DNA from: Saksenaea vasiformis B4078
Lineage: Eukaryota > Mucoromycota > Mucoromycetes > Mucorales > Saksenaeaceae
Direction of reading: 5' to 3'
Assembly: GCA_000697055.1 (NCBI GenBank)
Contig: JNDT01001281.1
Location: 1 to 20,006, forward strand
DNA: 20,006 nucleotides
The number at the start of each line of letters is the position of its first letter. The stretch's first letter is position 1. Both the position numbers and the translations under genes were made by a program. A model generated the notes under the pieces. The model ran no database searches. It worked only from the letters and a program-made list of their open reading frames with translations, and was not told the DNA's origin. Positions 1 through 9,093 of this stretch are shown piece by piece.

Positions 1-259
1 CGTCAATGCAATCCCTGATATACAACGAATGTTCTTCGAGCAATCTGCAGTTCCTTCTTCCTCCGCGTGGAAGGTCCTCCAGGCGACCGTGGTCACGGAA
101 GCGATTGAGAATGTCTCGGGCAGTCTGCGTCGCGATCCGCAAGCGTCTGGCAGCTTCTGGGACTGAGATATCTTGATCGAGCACCATCTCAACAAGCTTC
201 TCTCTGTCACTGAGAGGAATTTTGGCATAAGTCTTTTTCTCTTGATGTTGACGAGGCAT
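1..259 (-). CDS. Tc1/mariner-type transposase, N-terminal helix-turn-helix part (cut by window edge)
   Basis: An open frame runs from an ATG at 259-257 to the window edge, 86 codons with no stop. It begins MPRQHQEKKTYAKIPLSDRE. The next stretch has the look of a homeodomain-like helix-turn-helix: VEMVLDQDISVPEAARRLRI, then a recognition-helix-like TQTARDILNRF, then a basic RGGRR turn. This is the usual DNA-binding head of Tc1/mariner-family transposases, which bind the terminal inverted repeats; the DDE catalytic domain would lie beyond the window. It lies on the same strand as the Fanzor remnant, downstream of it, with the 22-bp repeat array just upstream of its start. The family call rests on the HTH alone; another HTH-bearing transposase family or a regulator is possible. 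Confidence 0.6.
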   Translation of the reverse strand, partial: MPRQHQEKKTYAKIPLSDREKLVEMVLDQDISVPEAARRLRIATQTARDILNRFRDHGRLEDLPRGGRRNCRLLEEHSLYIRDCID

Positions 260-381
260 GTTGAATGATACGTGGTGAAAACAAGGATAGCAATAGATAA
301 TAGATAGTAAGATACAAGGAATCAACGACTTTATATATTCTGCACTGTCCGAAACTAATTAAACAGAATCAACTATCAAGA

Positions 382-520
382 CACGAATTTGCTTTGCGAT
401 ACACACGAATTTGCTTTGCGATACACACGAATTTATTCTGTGATACACACGGATTTAGTTTGTGATATGTACGAAATTACTTTGTGATGCGCACGAATTT
501 AGTTTGTGAGCTGCACGAAA
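382..520. repeat. 22-bp tandem repeat array, 7 copies
   Basis: Copies begin at 382, 404, 426, 448, 470, 492 and 514, a spacing of exactly 22 bp each time. The unit starts CACGAATTT and continues, after two variable bases, as TTTGYGATA. The first two copies are nearly identical and later ones drift; the last is partial and runs into an A-rich stretch. The array lies 123 bp upstream of the transposase ATG and about 8 bp beyond the end of the Fanzor remnant's last open frame. Direct repeats just inside transposon ends commonly act as transposase binding sites, so a subterminal binding-site role is plausible but inferred. Confidence 0.85.
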
Positions 521-527
521 AAATATT

Positions 528-3445
528 TCAGTCAGCCGAAATTGACCTCGAAATCCTGTACTGTAATTTGGCTTCCTGTGATCCAGGTGGACTCGGAGGC
601 CGCTGTCGTCGCTTCCATCGTCTTGCGCGCCTTGTACCGTCTCTTCGCATTGATTGTTCGTAAGTAGCGCCCGAAGTGTTTGGCTGGCTTGTCATGTCAT
701 CTCGGAATTCTCTGTACTTTCCTCCGCCATTGATTAGGATATTGGTCAACTCTGCATCCATCCTTTGCCTCCCACGATAATTATGAAATTTTAGTTTCTG
801 GACGTCTTCGCCATAAAAATCGCACAAGATCGGTAAAGCGGCCAAAGTTGTCTGGACATACCGTTCGATCGACTCCATGTTTGACACCTTTGACGTGCTG
901 ATAGATGATTCTATTGGCTGTATTGCATTAGTCTCTTTCATTTCTTGTATATTTGCCACAGTCTTGTGAAAACCAGCCCGAACATAGTACTCCGCGGAAG
1001 ATAGGTGGCGGATTTCATGAGAGTCAGCTTGTTCATCATCCTCTGTACCAGGAATCAGGAGCACATCTGCGTGATCATCGTAGGCCAGCAAGCTGCTTCC
1101 ATTGTTTGCGACAAAAACGTCCGTGACTCCAGGGTCAAGTCCCCAGAGTTTGAAATACTGTAATTCCCAGTATTCGAAATCGTCAAGATCCAAGTCTGGC
1201 AGAGTTTGGGTTTCCGGAACAGGTTTGTTGAACAGCACCGAAACTGAGTATCCGTCAGTCGTGATAGTGTTGTTAAAGATAAGCTGATTGACATTATCAC
1301 TATTTCATATCGACATTAACAGTTATCACGGAAATCACACATTCGGGCAATAGATACGAGATGGACCGGCATCGAAGGGCTGTCCCTCGTTCACTAGTCG
1401 GACAAGCAAGCGGGATATAAGATGATCTTCTACGACGTTCCATCCTCTCATATTCTGGAAGCGACTTCAGTATATTTCTTGCCCAACCAATAGGGGCTTC
1501 GGTCTGTACATCACTTGCCAGAAGTATCTCTCCCCGATTGTAATCTTCGATTTGTTTCTGGATCCTGAAGCCAATTCGCAAGAAGAGATGTGGATACTTG
1601 GATAGTAAGGCTGTTGTCACTGCTTTTCCAGGTTGCCTCCGCCCATTTTCGTATGCAGAGTTTCCCGCTGCAAAGGCGTGATCGCTGATCTCACGCAACA
1701 CGCTGATGTTACCGAATTCAGTTGTGCGAGTTATACAAGTTCGCTGCAGATTCAGAGTGTCGACGGGACCTATTTGATCGAACGCGAGCATCATTAAAGG
1801 AAACTTCTGTATCCGTTATCGATTGATGTGACGCATTAACACGGGCCGCAAGCGATAATAAACTCGCGACCATTTCATCGTCGATACCCATTGCTATAGA
1901 TTCGATCAATAGTTCCATATCAGCCATTTGTCGTTCAATAACTTCTACTGCTTCACGAATATCCGAGGAATCAAAGTTATCATCTCCTGATAGATTCAAA
2001 ACGCTATCGACTACACCGACTGCTCTCAAAATAGAGTTTGCGACATCTATTACGGGAGCAACGTAGCCGAGATGCGATAAATTGTCAAGGCTCTCCACGA
2101 CATTACGAACCGGTCCTGGGATTTCTTCGCTGATCTGTAAGATTTCTGATGCTATCAAGGCCAGTGTTGCCTTCAAGAAGGATCTTGCAGCATCGGCTGC
2201 AGAAAGGGATATAGCTGTTGCTGCATTGGCATCGATTATAGCAAATATCATGTCAAAGTCTGTGGCAGTTTCATCTATCAGCTGTACAACTGCAGCGTTC
2301 ACCTCGTTAGAAATGTCTTCATTAAAATCAGTCTTCATCAAAATCAGTATTGATGGGCCAGACCGGAGGGAAATTTTCGTCTTCGGCACATGATTGGTAG
2401 ATGAAGGTGGCTATTTTATATGCATCACTTTTCTGTAGTTTCTAAAAAAAAATAAATCACTTCAATAAGACAGAGCTCCATAATGTCAATAAACTAATCA
2501 CTCTCTGGGAACAGCTCTCGTAGACGCATTTGCAACGACGATTTTAACCACGCATCAAAATCTTCAACAATCCTGTTTGTGAAGAAAGTGCTGTACTGTT
2601 CTGCTGTGGAAGTCAACGTGTGGCCATAGTTCTGGTTCCCGTGAATTCTGTGGACATGGATTTCTGGAAACGTTGCAGAGAACCGTTCGTAAGTTGCAGC
2701 TAGGAGAGTATGCAGATGGTTGTCTATGGCATTTGTATTCATAACAGGTCTACCAGGAATTGTTTGAAAAACCGCGTAAAAAAATGAGAGCTGAAGATGT
2801 TGGGTGGCAAATAGTTGTGTGCGTTGAGTTCTTGATATATAAAGAAGTCGATGAAAAGATCTGCTTTAATGACTACTTCTCTGTTGAAATTGACGACATC
2901 GCCCACGGTGGTCAGGAAACGTTCGTTTTCATTATTTGGCAGACGAACCAAGGACCCCATACTCGTTTTGCGTACGGTTCTACGCATTTTTCCGAATCGC
3001 TGTCTTAACTGTGCTATTTTGCGTGGTTTCGTATACGGGCACAGGTGAGAAGAACTTCTGCTGTGCGATTTTGATGCCTCTTCATTGTTGTTTTTTAGGC
3101 AAGTAGGGCACGGTGTCTGCGATCTTTTCGTACTTCCCCTTTTCCGTTCCAAACGGGCAAGGGATTTTCCCTTCTTTTCATCCGCGTTCTGTTTCCTTTT
3201 CCGTGTCCTTTTCGCACCAGGCTTTTGCCTACGTTGTTGGTTTGATGATGATGATGAAGGCTCTGCTTCGTCACCACTGCTCTGGTCTAGGAAGTCAAAA
3301 CAGTTAAGAATGCAAATATCAACGTTTGCCTATCTTTACCGTGCGCAGCCAATTCTTCTTGTCTTTGACGTTTGCGGAGTTTTTTGTACAGGATAATGTC
3401 GCGGTGCGACATGCCGTCGTAGCTGGTTAGGTGAGGTAAATCCAT
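528..3445 (-). pseudogene. Fanzor-type (eukaryotic TnpB-like) RNA-guided nuclease gene, broken and C-terminally truncated
   Basis: TnpB/Fanzor proteins are transposon-carried, guide-RNA-directed DNA nucleases with a split RuvC domain. Reading minus strand: exon 1 (3445-3340) starts MDLPHLTSYDGMSHRDIILY; a 53-nt intron (3339-3287) leads to exon 2 (3286-2739), with Ser and Lys/Arg-rich sequence, a CPTC...H...C zinc-binding-like head and QRFGKMRRTV. The frame then breaks: the next segment (2742-2494) holds STAEQYSTFFTNRIVEDFDA, typical of the family's middle region. Further on come KLQKSDAYKIATFIYQ, an Ala-rich helical stretch (about 2330-1800), and a segment with KYPHLFLRIGFRIQKQIEDY. A 58-nt intron (1357-1300) restores the frame into ITTDGYSVSVLFNKPVP and the RuvC-I-like GLDPGVTDVFV. 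After KLKFHNYRGRQR and NGGGKYREF the family pattern stops: no RuvC-II/III motif and no C-terminal CxxC zinc ribbon is visible. At least two frame problems (near 2740 and 2330) plus the lost C-terminus argue for a dead copy. Family assignment is from motif memory, not a search. Confidence 0.7.
2315..2346. repeat. 16-bp tandem duplication that shifts the Fanzor frame
   Basis: Two adjacent 16-bp copies, GTCTTCATTAAAATCA (2315-2330) and GTCTTCATCAAAATCA (2331-2346), differ at one base. On the minus strand the frame arriving from upstream reads NTDFDED and hits TGA at the duplication. The frame leaving it reads TDFNEDISNEV and then stays open for more than 500 nt. Since 16 is not a multiple of three, the extra copy accounts for the frame change. 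Confidence 0.8.
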
Positions 3446-4369
3446 GATGAAAGGAGTGAAAGAACAATGGATCAGAACGAGTTGTCATTTGTTTTACGGC
3501 ATAAGACTGCCAAAACTTTGTGTACTTTCTTTTCTGTGTTGATCAGGCGGCCTGAGCTAAAACGTTAATTTCACATAAATGATAACGGAAAAGATCTTTG
3601 ACCACAACCGTTCAAATATGCATGTTATCTTAGAGAGAGCGTCGCAAGCAATAGGACAACTTGGATTGACTGGTAAGCACAAATTATCTCTTGCGAAAGA
3701 TGAGTAGACTGAGTTGGCAATATGATACATTGACTTTTTGCCGAGATGATATCCCTTTGCCAAAATATATGATAGTTGTTGCAGACCGCTATACCATGAT
3801 GGGAGATGCGATCGGCTGCTATTACCTTGCTCAAGCCTTTTGTCATACAATGTGTGGCTGGTTTTGGTACGAGGGATTCTAAATCCTTGCATAGGCTATC
3901 GGTAAGAGCTACCAAAGTCAGTGTTGGCTCCATTCAGCTCGGCCACTCAGGAGTATCGCCTCTGATGCGCCCAAATGCCTATTTGGAAGCTATTTCCATA
4001 GCATTCCCTTTCTTAAGAGTCTAAAGGAATGATCAGAAAAAGCGTCTCATAACGATCCGTAGCGGAGACCACACACAAAGTTTGCGTTGTGTGAACGAAC
4101 AGATTCTTGACTGGTCATTAAAGCCAAAGGAGGACATACAGGTTAGCAGTAACTATCAAAATAAAAGCATAAGCGCATTCTTTGATGCCTTCTGCATCTT
4201 TCAAAGGGATTTCATTACTCTTCTACGTGTTTTTTCATACTTTGTTGAGGTTAAGTTAAGCTTTTGGGTCTGAGTTACTTGCATTGACAAAAGTGGAAAT
4301 TAATCCGATACTTTTTCAGGGGTAGTGTACTATCCTCATCGACAAATTTTTTCTTAACTGCTACTCAGT

Positions 4370-4406
4370 AAATTTTGCGTCAACTGGTGAATCAAGCTCA
4401 TGTAAG
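4370..4406 (+). repeat. Diverged direct repeat, copy 1
   Basis: Begins AAATTTTGCGTCAACTGG and ends CTCATGTAAG. It matches 4605-4642 at most positions with a one-base gap. Both copies end in TCATGTAAG and lie in AT-rich non-coding DNA, 235 bp apart. Confidence 0.6.
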
Positions 4407-4604
4407 CATTACTTATATATTGATGGTGCATCTCTGGCCTATTTTCTTACGTAAAATATCCGTTGCACGTCCATGTGTTTAATCTCCAACATGACGATTT
4501 TGACGTCTACAGTACTTGAAATTATTCGGCGTTACTTCTGGATGAAGTCTGCGTTTTGAAGTAGATAATTTTACGTTCATGCAATATTTTTATACTGTTC
4601 GCAT

Positions 4605-4642
4605 AAATTTTGCGTCCACCGGAGAGACCGAGTTCATGTAAG
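4605..4642 (+). repeat. Diverged direct repeat, copy 2
   Basis: Begins AAATTTTGCGTCCACCGG and ends TTCATGTAAG; partner of the copy at 4370-4406. Function unknown. It may be a subterminal motif of a decayed transposon. Confidence 0.6.
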
Positions 4643-4852
4643 TTGACTAATCTTCTGACAAAAAAAGGATGTACTAATGACCGATATTAAATTCTTATTT
4701 AGCGCAAACTTGGCTCCTCAGGGACGGAGAATTTACGTGAAGTAGCGTAAAAAATAATTCAATAAACAGTGTTATGCCAATGGAAAGGAGCAATGTAGAG
4801 ATGAAATCCATTTGTTACAAGAGATATACACAAATTAACAAGAGCGAATGAT

Positions 4853-7099
4853 TTAAATGATAGCTGGACTTCGCGAGCGTGTGTCATAAAGGGTATACCA
4901 GTCTACACGATTTAGCCACCAAAATTCAATACAGTTTGTCCAGCAGCCTTGATCTACATTGTCAGTATAGGTTGCTCGTAATGAATGTGCTTGATGGATT
5001 GCGCGTGCACCTGCTAAAAGTTGTGTGCATCCGATACTGCCGTGGTTTGTGCTACTAGCGGCATCACCCACCAATGCTGATGTCGACGTCGTAGTCGCTG
5101 TGATATGGGGTGTGGAAGTCGCTTCCTTGGCAGCTCGTAAACCACGTCGACGTGATTTAACGCTTTCATTTGTGGTGGTTCCGATGGCGATCTGATACAA
5201 TTGAATTACCAGCAAACATACACACCAAGTGAGATGAAAGCTGACCCAGCATGCCAAGACCGTCGTCCAGGCATCAAATGCAAAATACCCGCAAAGCGGA
5301 CCGATAGAACAGTTCTCAAATACAGGCGATTTCTCCACCAAGTCTATAACGTGGCCATCTGTCAGTTTGCGTTTTGCCCTTGCCATTCCATACATTCAAC
5401 ACATAACGTTATAAAGGAGATGATGCTCACTCCAAGACACATCAGAAACACCATAAATGGTCTATGATTGCAAGTCCCGATGCAATTGGCTATCCATGGA
5501 CAATGGCTAAGAAGACGGCATAAGCAGTCGATCCATTTTGCCGAACAACTTAACTGGTCAAATCTAGCAACGCATCGATTACATGTCTTGCAGTGTTTGG
5601 ACATGTGGGGCTTTCTAACCTAGCATTCTCATCCGTTTGATTTGGAAAGAACAGTAAAAAGTAATGTTTACCATGCATGTTGTGCAGAAATGCTGGTAGT
5701 CCAGAAGCTTCTGTTCTACCAATTCAAGTACTGTTTGCCGCTGTTCTTCACGAGGCGTGTATGAGATAAACCCAGGATCAGCCATGACAGCCGTATAGAA
5801 TGAATACATGGCCGCCATAAATGATACTAGAAAAATTACATGCGCAATAGGTAGATGCCCGTGATCTATATAGAAATGTTATGCTGAGCTTCAATACTAT
5901 ACACATACAAAAGACAAGCCAAGCCCAAGTAAGCAGCACCCAAAACGCAGATGCTTGGAAAATACTTGAAAGATACGGTGAATTCAACAGCCCGCCAGAC
6001 AACTTCATCACGAAAAAATTCGCCAGGCAAAATTCAGCTAATGCTAATGGGCCACCAACGTACCATGGCAGCCATACTACCGTCTTTAAAATGAGGGGAA
6101 GCATAAAAAATGGTAATATATAAGCAATCATATTGACAGTGCTCTAGAAATAGAGTAAAGTTAAAACGTTGCGGCTAGCTGTTCTGTTTCACTACCTTGG
6201 ATATAGCTTGTTTTGATTCTGTGGCTCGACGCCAAACATGACCCAGCCGCATTTCATGTACAAGGTCTAGAGGAGACTTGCCAGCGTGATCGCGAGCATG
6301 CACATCGGCCCCATGTTTCACCAGATGCTGGATACACAGTCGACTGCTTTTGACAACCGCCCAGTGCAACGCTGTTATTGATTGATGATCCCGAGCGTGT
6401 ACATCTGCACCGAAGCGGAGTAGCAGATCTACCATCAAAGCGTTGCCTTGGTTGGCAGCCCACATTAATGCTGTGTATTCACCCACCCCATCTGGTACAT
6501 TCAGATCAACCCCATAAAGAACCAAATACAGAACGGATAGGGCCTGCTTGGACTGAACAGCTAAATGAAGTATCGTAGAACCATGCCCATCTTTTATTGT
6601 CGGGTCGGCACCCCCTTGCAAAAGTCGGTGCATGGCCGCAGTACTTCCCGCCCTTGGACATAAGTTGTAAGCATAAACCCATTCCACTTCCTCATTGTCG
6701 CTCACCTCGCAGCCCAATGGAGTGGAGTGGCTTGCAATTCGCCACTTACGGTATCGACTGCAGCACCGCGTTCCAAAAGGAAGGAAATGCAATCGACATG
6801 GTCTCCAGCTGCTGCATAATGCAATGCTGTATAACCTTCTGCATTTGCGTCATTGGATGCTGCATGGCCGTTCTCAAGAAGATAGATAACCGATTGAAGA
6901 GAGCCTCGCTCAGCAGCCTGGAAAAGTGTCACTTTTGCCCCGTAATGGCATCAGCAAATCATAGAGAACCCAATGTTTTACAAATGGATGAAAAACCTTC
7001 AGGCTCAGTATCGGTCAATGCTCGTGGATCGGGCTCATCGTCAACAGTACTGGACAATAAAGGTCGCTTATCTTCATGCTCGTCGTCGGTATTGGTCAT
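4853..7099 (-). CDS. AKR1: Ankyrin-repeat DHHC palmitoyltransferase, Akr1/HIP14 (ZDHHC17) type
   Basis: S-acyltransferase of Golgi/endosomal membranes that moves palmitate from palmitoyl-CoA to protein cysteines. Eight exons: 7099-6982, 6931-6706, 6652-6196, 6143-5909, 5865-5672, 5619-5555, 5506-5403 and 5358-4853; introns are 43-53 nt. The spliced length is 1905 nt, exactly 635 codons, close to the 632 residues of human HIP14. An acidic N-terminus ([15 protein letters not shown]) precedes about six ankyrin repeats (residues 40-260; [30 protein letters not shown]). Two to four membrane segments follow (about 270-350), then the Cys-rich domain [16 protein letters not shown] and the catalytic DHHCPWI near residue 431. 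The DHHC motif appears only after removing a 48-nt intron (5554-5507) that splits its first His codon. Two further membrane segments and a TTNE motif (TTxE) follow. The C-terminal [11 protein letters not shown] followed by VDWYTLYD also fits the family. Nothing looks broken. A classical DHHC rather than yeast Akr1's DHYC is present, so it is closer to HIP14. Confidence 0.93.
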
Positions 7100-7388
7100 T
7101 ATAAGGTTAAAGGGAAGAAACAATCCGAAAACAGGCAATGGTGTGACAACAATGTTATATTCTTTTTTTTCTTTTTTTGGGAGCACCACTACGATCTGCG
7201 GCATTCCATATTCAACAAAAGATACCAATATTAAACGTCTCACCCTCAATCACTTCAATAGACAATGGAAGCCATACTATAGCGGTTCAAGGAACATAAA
7301 TCCGTCAGCATGAAAGCAAAGATGTCTTGAGGCAAGCGCAAAGGAGACGATAAAACGTTTTTCTTTCTTGGTTGTTTTCTCAATCGTT

Positions 7389-8812
7389 TTATCTACGCTG
7401 GCTTAACCATTCTTCTGCCCATAATGCAAAGGGTACATTCTCTGTATTAATGCCCACAGCTTCTAGACGTCTGTTTGACAGATGCGCGTCTTTGGGTCTC
7501 GATGCTATGTCACGCATTCCGTGAGATGAACCATATCCTAAAGTGCACGAAACGTACCTGCTGCGGCTACAGGGATATCCCTTTGAGGCTTCAAATGATC
7601 CGTTGATAACGTCATAAGTTTACCAAACAACTCTAAAGTAAGCATACGTCAATGATCTCCTCTTCATCCGCTCTAGATCGACGTACGACAAATGGTGAAC
7701 TTTGTAAACTTTTCTTGACTAGAAAAGTGGAAGATACCAGCAATATCTTCCTTACGTTCAACTCTCTTGACTGTGCATGTCATCAGCAAAACATATAGGG
7801 AGCAATTCATTTTCTTACCTGTAAGATCCTTGATCACTCGTGCAACATCCTTGACTGAGAAAGAGCTCAGCTAATGAACATCCGTATCCAGTACCCAGAC
7901 TTACCGTTGGTAGGATAACGAGCAGCGAAGTCATCCATGTCCACTGGCTTATCTTTGTTCTATATAATTGTCCCTGTTTAAACCACAACACTCCAAATTC
8001 TTTTTCTTACCATCACAGCTCCCAACAGCACATTGACGGCGGATTCTTCAATAAACTCTGTTTCACCGTACCTTTCAGATACGACATTTGAGCCAAAGAT
8101 GTTGCGAATATAGAAATAACTTACAAAATTGGAACGCGAAGAATAATAGCATCGGGATACACTCCCTGGATAGCTTTCTCTCCGCCGAGCTTGGTCTTGC
8201 CGTAAAAGTTCAGTGGGTTGGGTGTCGCATCAACGTCATAGGGTGGAGATGTACCATCAAACACATAGTCGGTGCTAATGTATAGCAGCACGATATGGTT
8301 TGCTTTGCAAAGGCGTCCCAGCAATTGAGGGACAGCTTCATTTAACTAGATGGATAGAAACTTAGCAACTCGTAACGTTTTCGCGGTATTTCCACCTTGA
8401 CCGTTCCCGACTGGTCTTTCTCGGCCACATCAGGTCGGCGTTCGGCAGCGCAGTGGACAACAACTGAATACAAAAAAAAACCCGGAATTCATGCTTGTCA
8501 GCTACTGTCGCAATATATTTATCTTCCTACCGTCAGGCTTCTGTGTGGTGATGAATGTTTGTACCGCATTTTCGTCCATCAGATCAAGCTACACAATTTT
8601 TACTCCCTTAATAATTTCTTTTCCTCGACGCATCAAAGCATACCTTGACGAGATCACCTTTAGCTCGATTGAGAGCGGTACCGATGACTAAGATACGACA
8701 TTATAAGAAAGAACAGCATGCATGACATGTTACCCTCATGACCGCTTGCTTTGTACTGAGACATCACAGATCTGCCTAGAAGACCAGAAGCACCTGTAAC
8801 TATTACTTTCAT
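7389..8812 (-). CDS. MAT2B-like regulatory subunit of methionine adenosyltransferase (RmlD-type Rossmann fold)
   Basis: MAT2B is an NADP-binding protein of the extended short-chain dehydrogenase/RmlD family that binds and tunes S-adenosylmethionine synthetase. Eleven exons: 8812-8734, 8687-8644, 8588-8531, 8463-8396, 8345-8125, 8071-8011, about 7959-7905, 7854-7819, 7770-7687, 7632-7558 and 7504-7389, with introns of 46-67 nt. The spliced product is about 298 aa; one boundary of exon 7 is uncertain by one base. The N-terminus holds the nucleotide-binding TGASGLLGR. Next come VVVHCAAERRPD (residues 60-75), YISTDYVFDGTSPPY and PLNFYGKTKLGGE, which contains the YxxxK pair. RVPILYGETEFIEESAVNVL and the C-terminal ASRPKDAHLSNRRLEAVG are family hallmarks. 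The ATG chosen directly precedes the Rossmann beta strand KVIVTGAS. A dTDP-4-dehydrorhamnose reductase is the alternative reading; the HCAAERRPD and PLNFYGKTKL signature favours MAT2B. Confidence 0.87.
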
Positions 8813-9087
8813 TTTTTCGATAAACTAAGAAAAGTGTGTCGCGTGCAGCGTTCATCACTTTCTGGCATTATTCGTGACTTCCGGCTTCGCGAACTAGAAA
8901 TTAATTGCCGCGCATTTCACAGGCTGATCTTCCTCAGCACACGATTCGAAGACGATGCGATACGGTTCAGATGCATACAACTAAATGCAACAATAGGAGA
9001 AAAGAAAAGTAGGGCTGTTCATGATATGCAAAAAGCACTAGAGTTGGAAACAGTAAGATATACAGCATAATGCTCAGTCATTTCGGC

Positions 9088-9093
9088 TTTATT
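9088..9093 (-). promoter_or_regulatory. Possible poly(A) signal overlapping the Mlp1 stop codon
   Basis: On the minus strand the stop and following bases read TAAATAAAG, so an AATAAA hexamer starts inside the stop codon. A very short 3' UTR would result if it is used. The MAT2B start lies about 280 bp downstream. Fungal poly(A) signals are loose, so this is tentative. Confidence 0.35.

Larger units (their letters stand above)
3446..4852. other. Non-coding interval between the Fanzor remnant and the palmitoyltransferase gene
   Basis: About 1.4 kb without a convincing gene. Short open frames occur on both strands around 3560-4020 and 4080-4270, but none shows a recognisable domain, splice-supported extension or consistent composition. 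The stretch from about 4280 to 4800 is AT-rich, with scattered TTTACGT-like motifs and one diverged direct repeat (4370-4406 and 4605-4642). The promoter of the Fanzor gene, if it ever had its own, would lie just above 3445. Decayed transposon sequence is the most likely content, but I cannot name a family. Confidence 0.5.

Noticed and set aside
351..370. CACTGTCCGAAACTAATT as a mariner-like terminal inverted repeat
   Set aside because: It resembles a transposon end, but its orientation does not match the expected end of the transposase element and no partner copy is in the window.
3557..3933. Overlapping minus-strand open frames upstream of the Fanzor remnant
   Set aside because: There are no motifs, and Cys/Ser/His-rich random-looking composition. 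A plus-strand frame of similar quality overlaps them.
6597..7313. Plus-strand open frame of 238 codons across the start of the palmitoyltransferase gene
   Set aside because: It is antisense to ankyrin-coding exons and shows no family features.
8834..9070. Plus-strand open frame of 78 codons between Mlp1 and the MAT2B-like gene
   Set aside because: It starts at GTG, has no domain, and lies in the short intergenic region that should carry the MAT2B promoter and the Mlp1 3' end.
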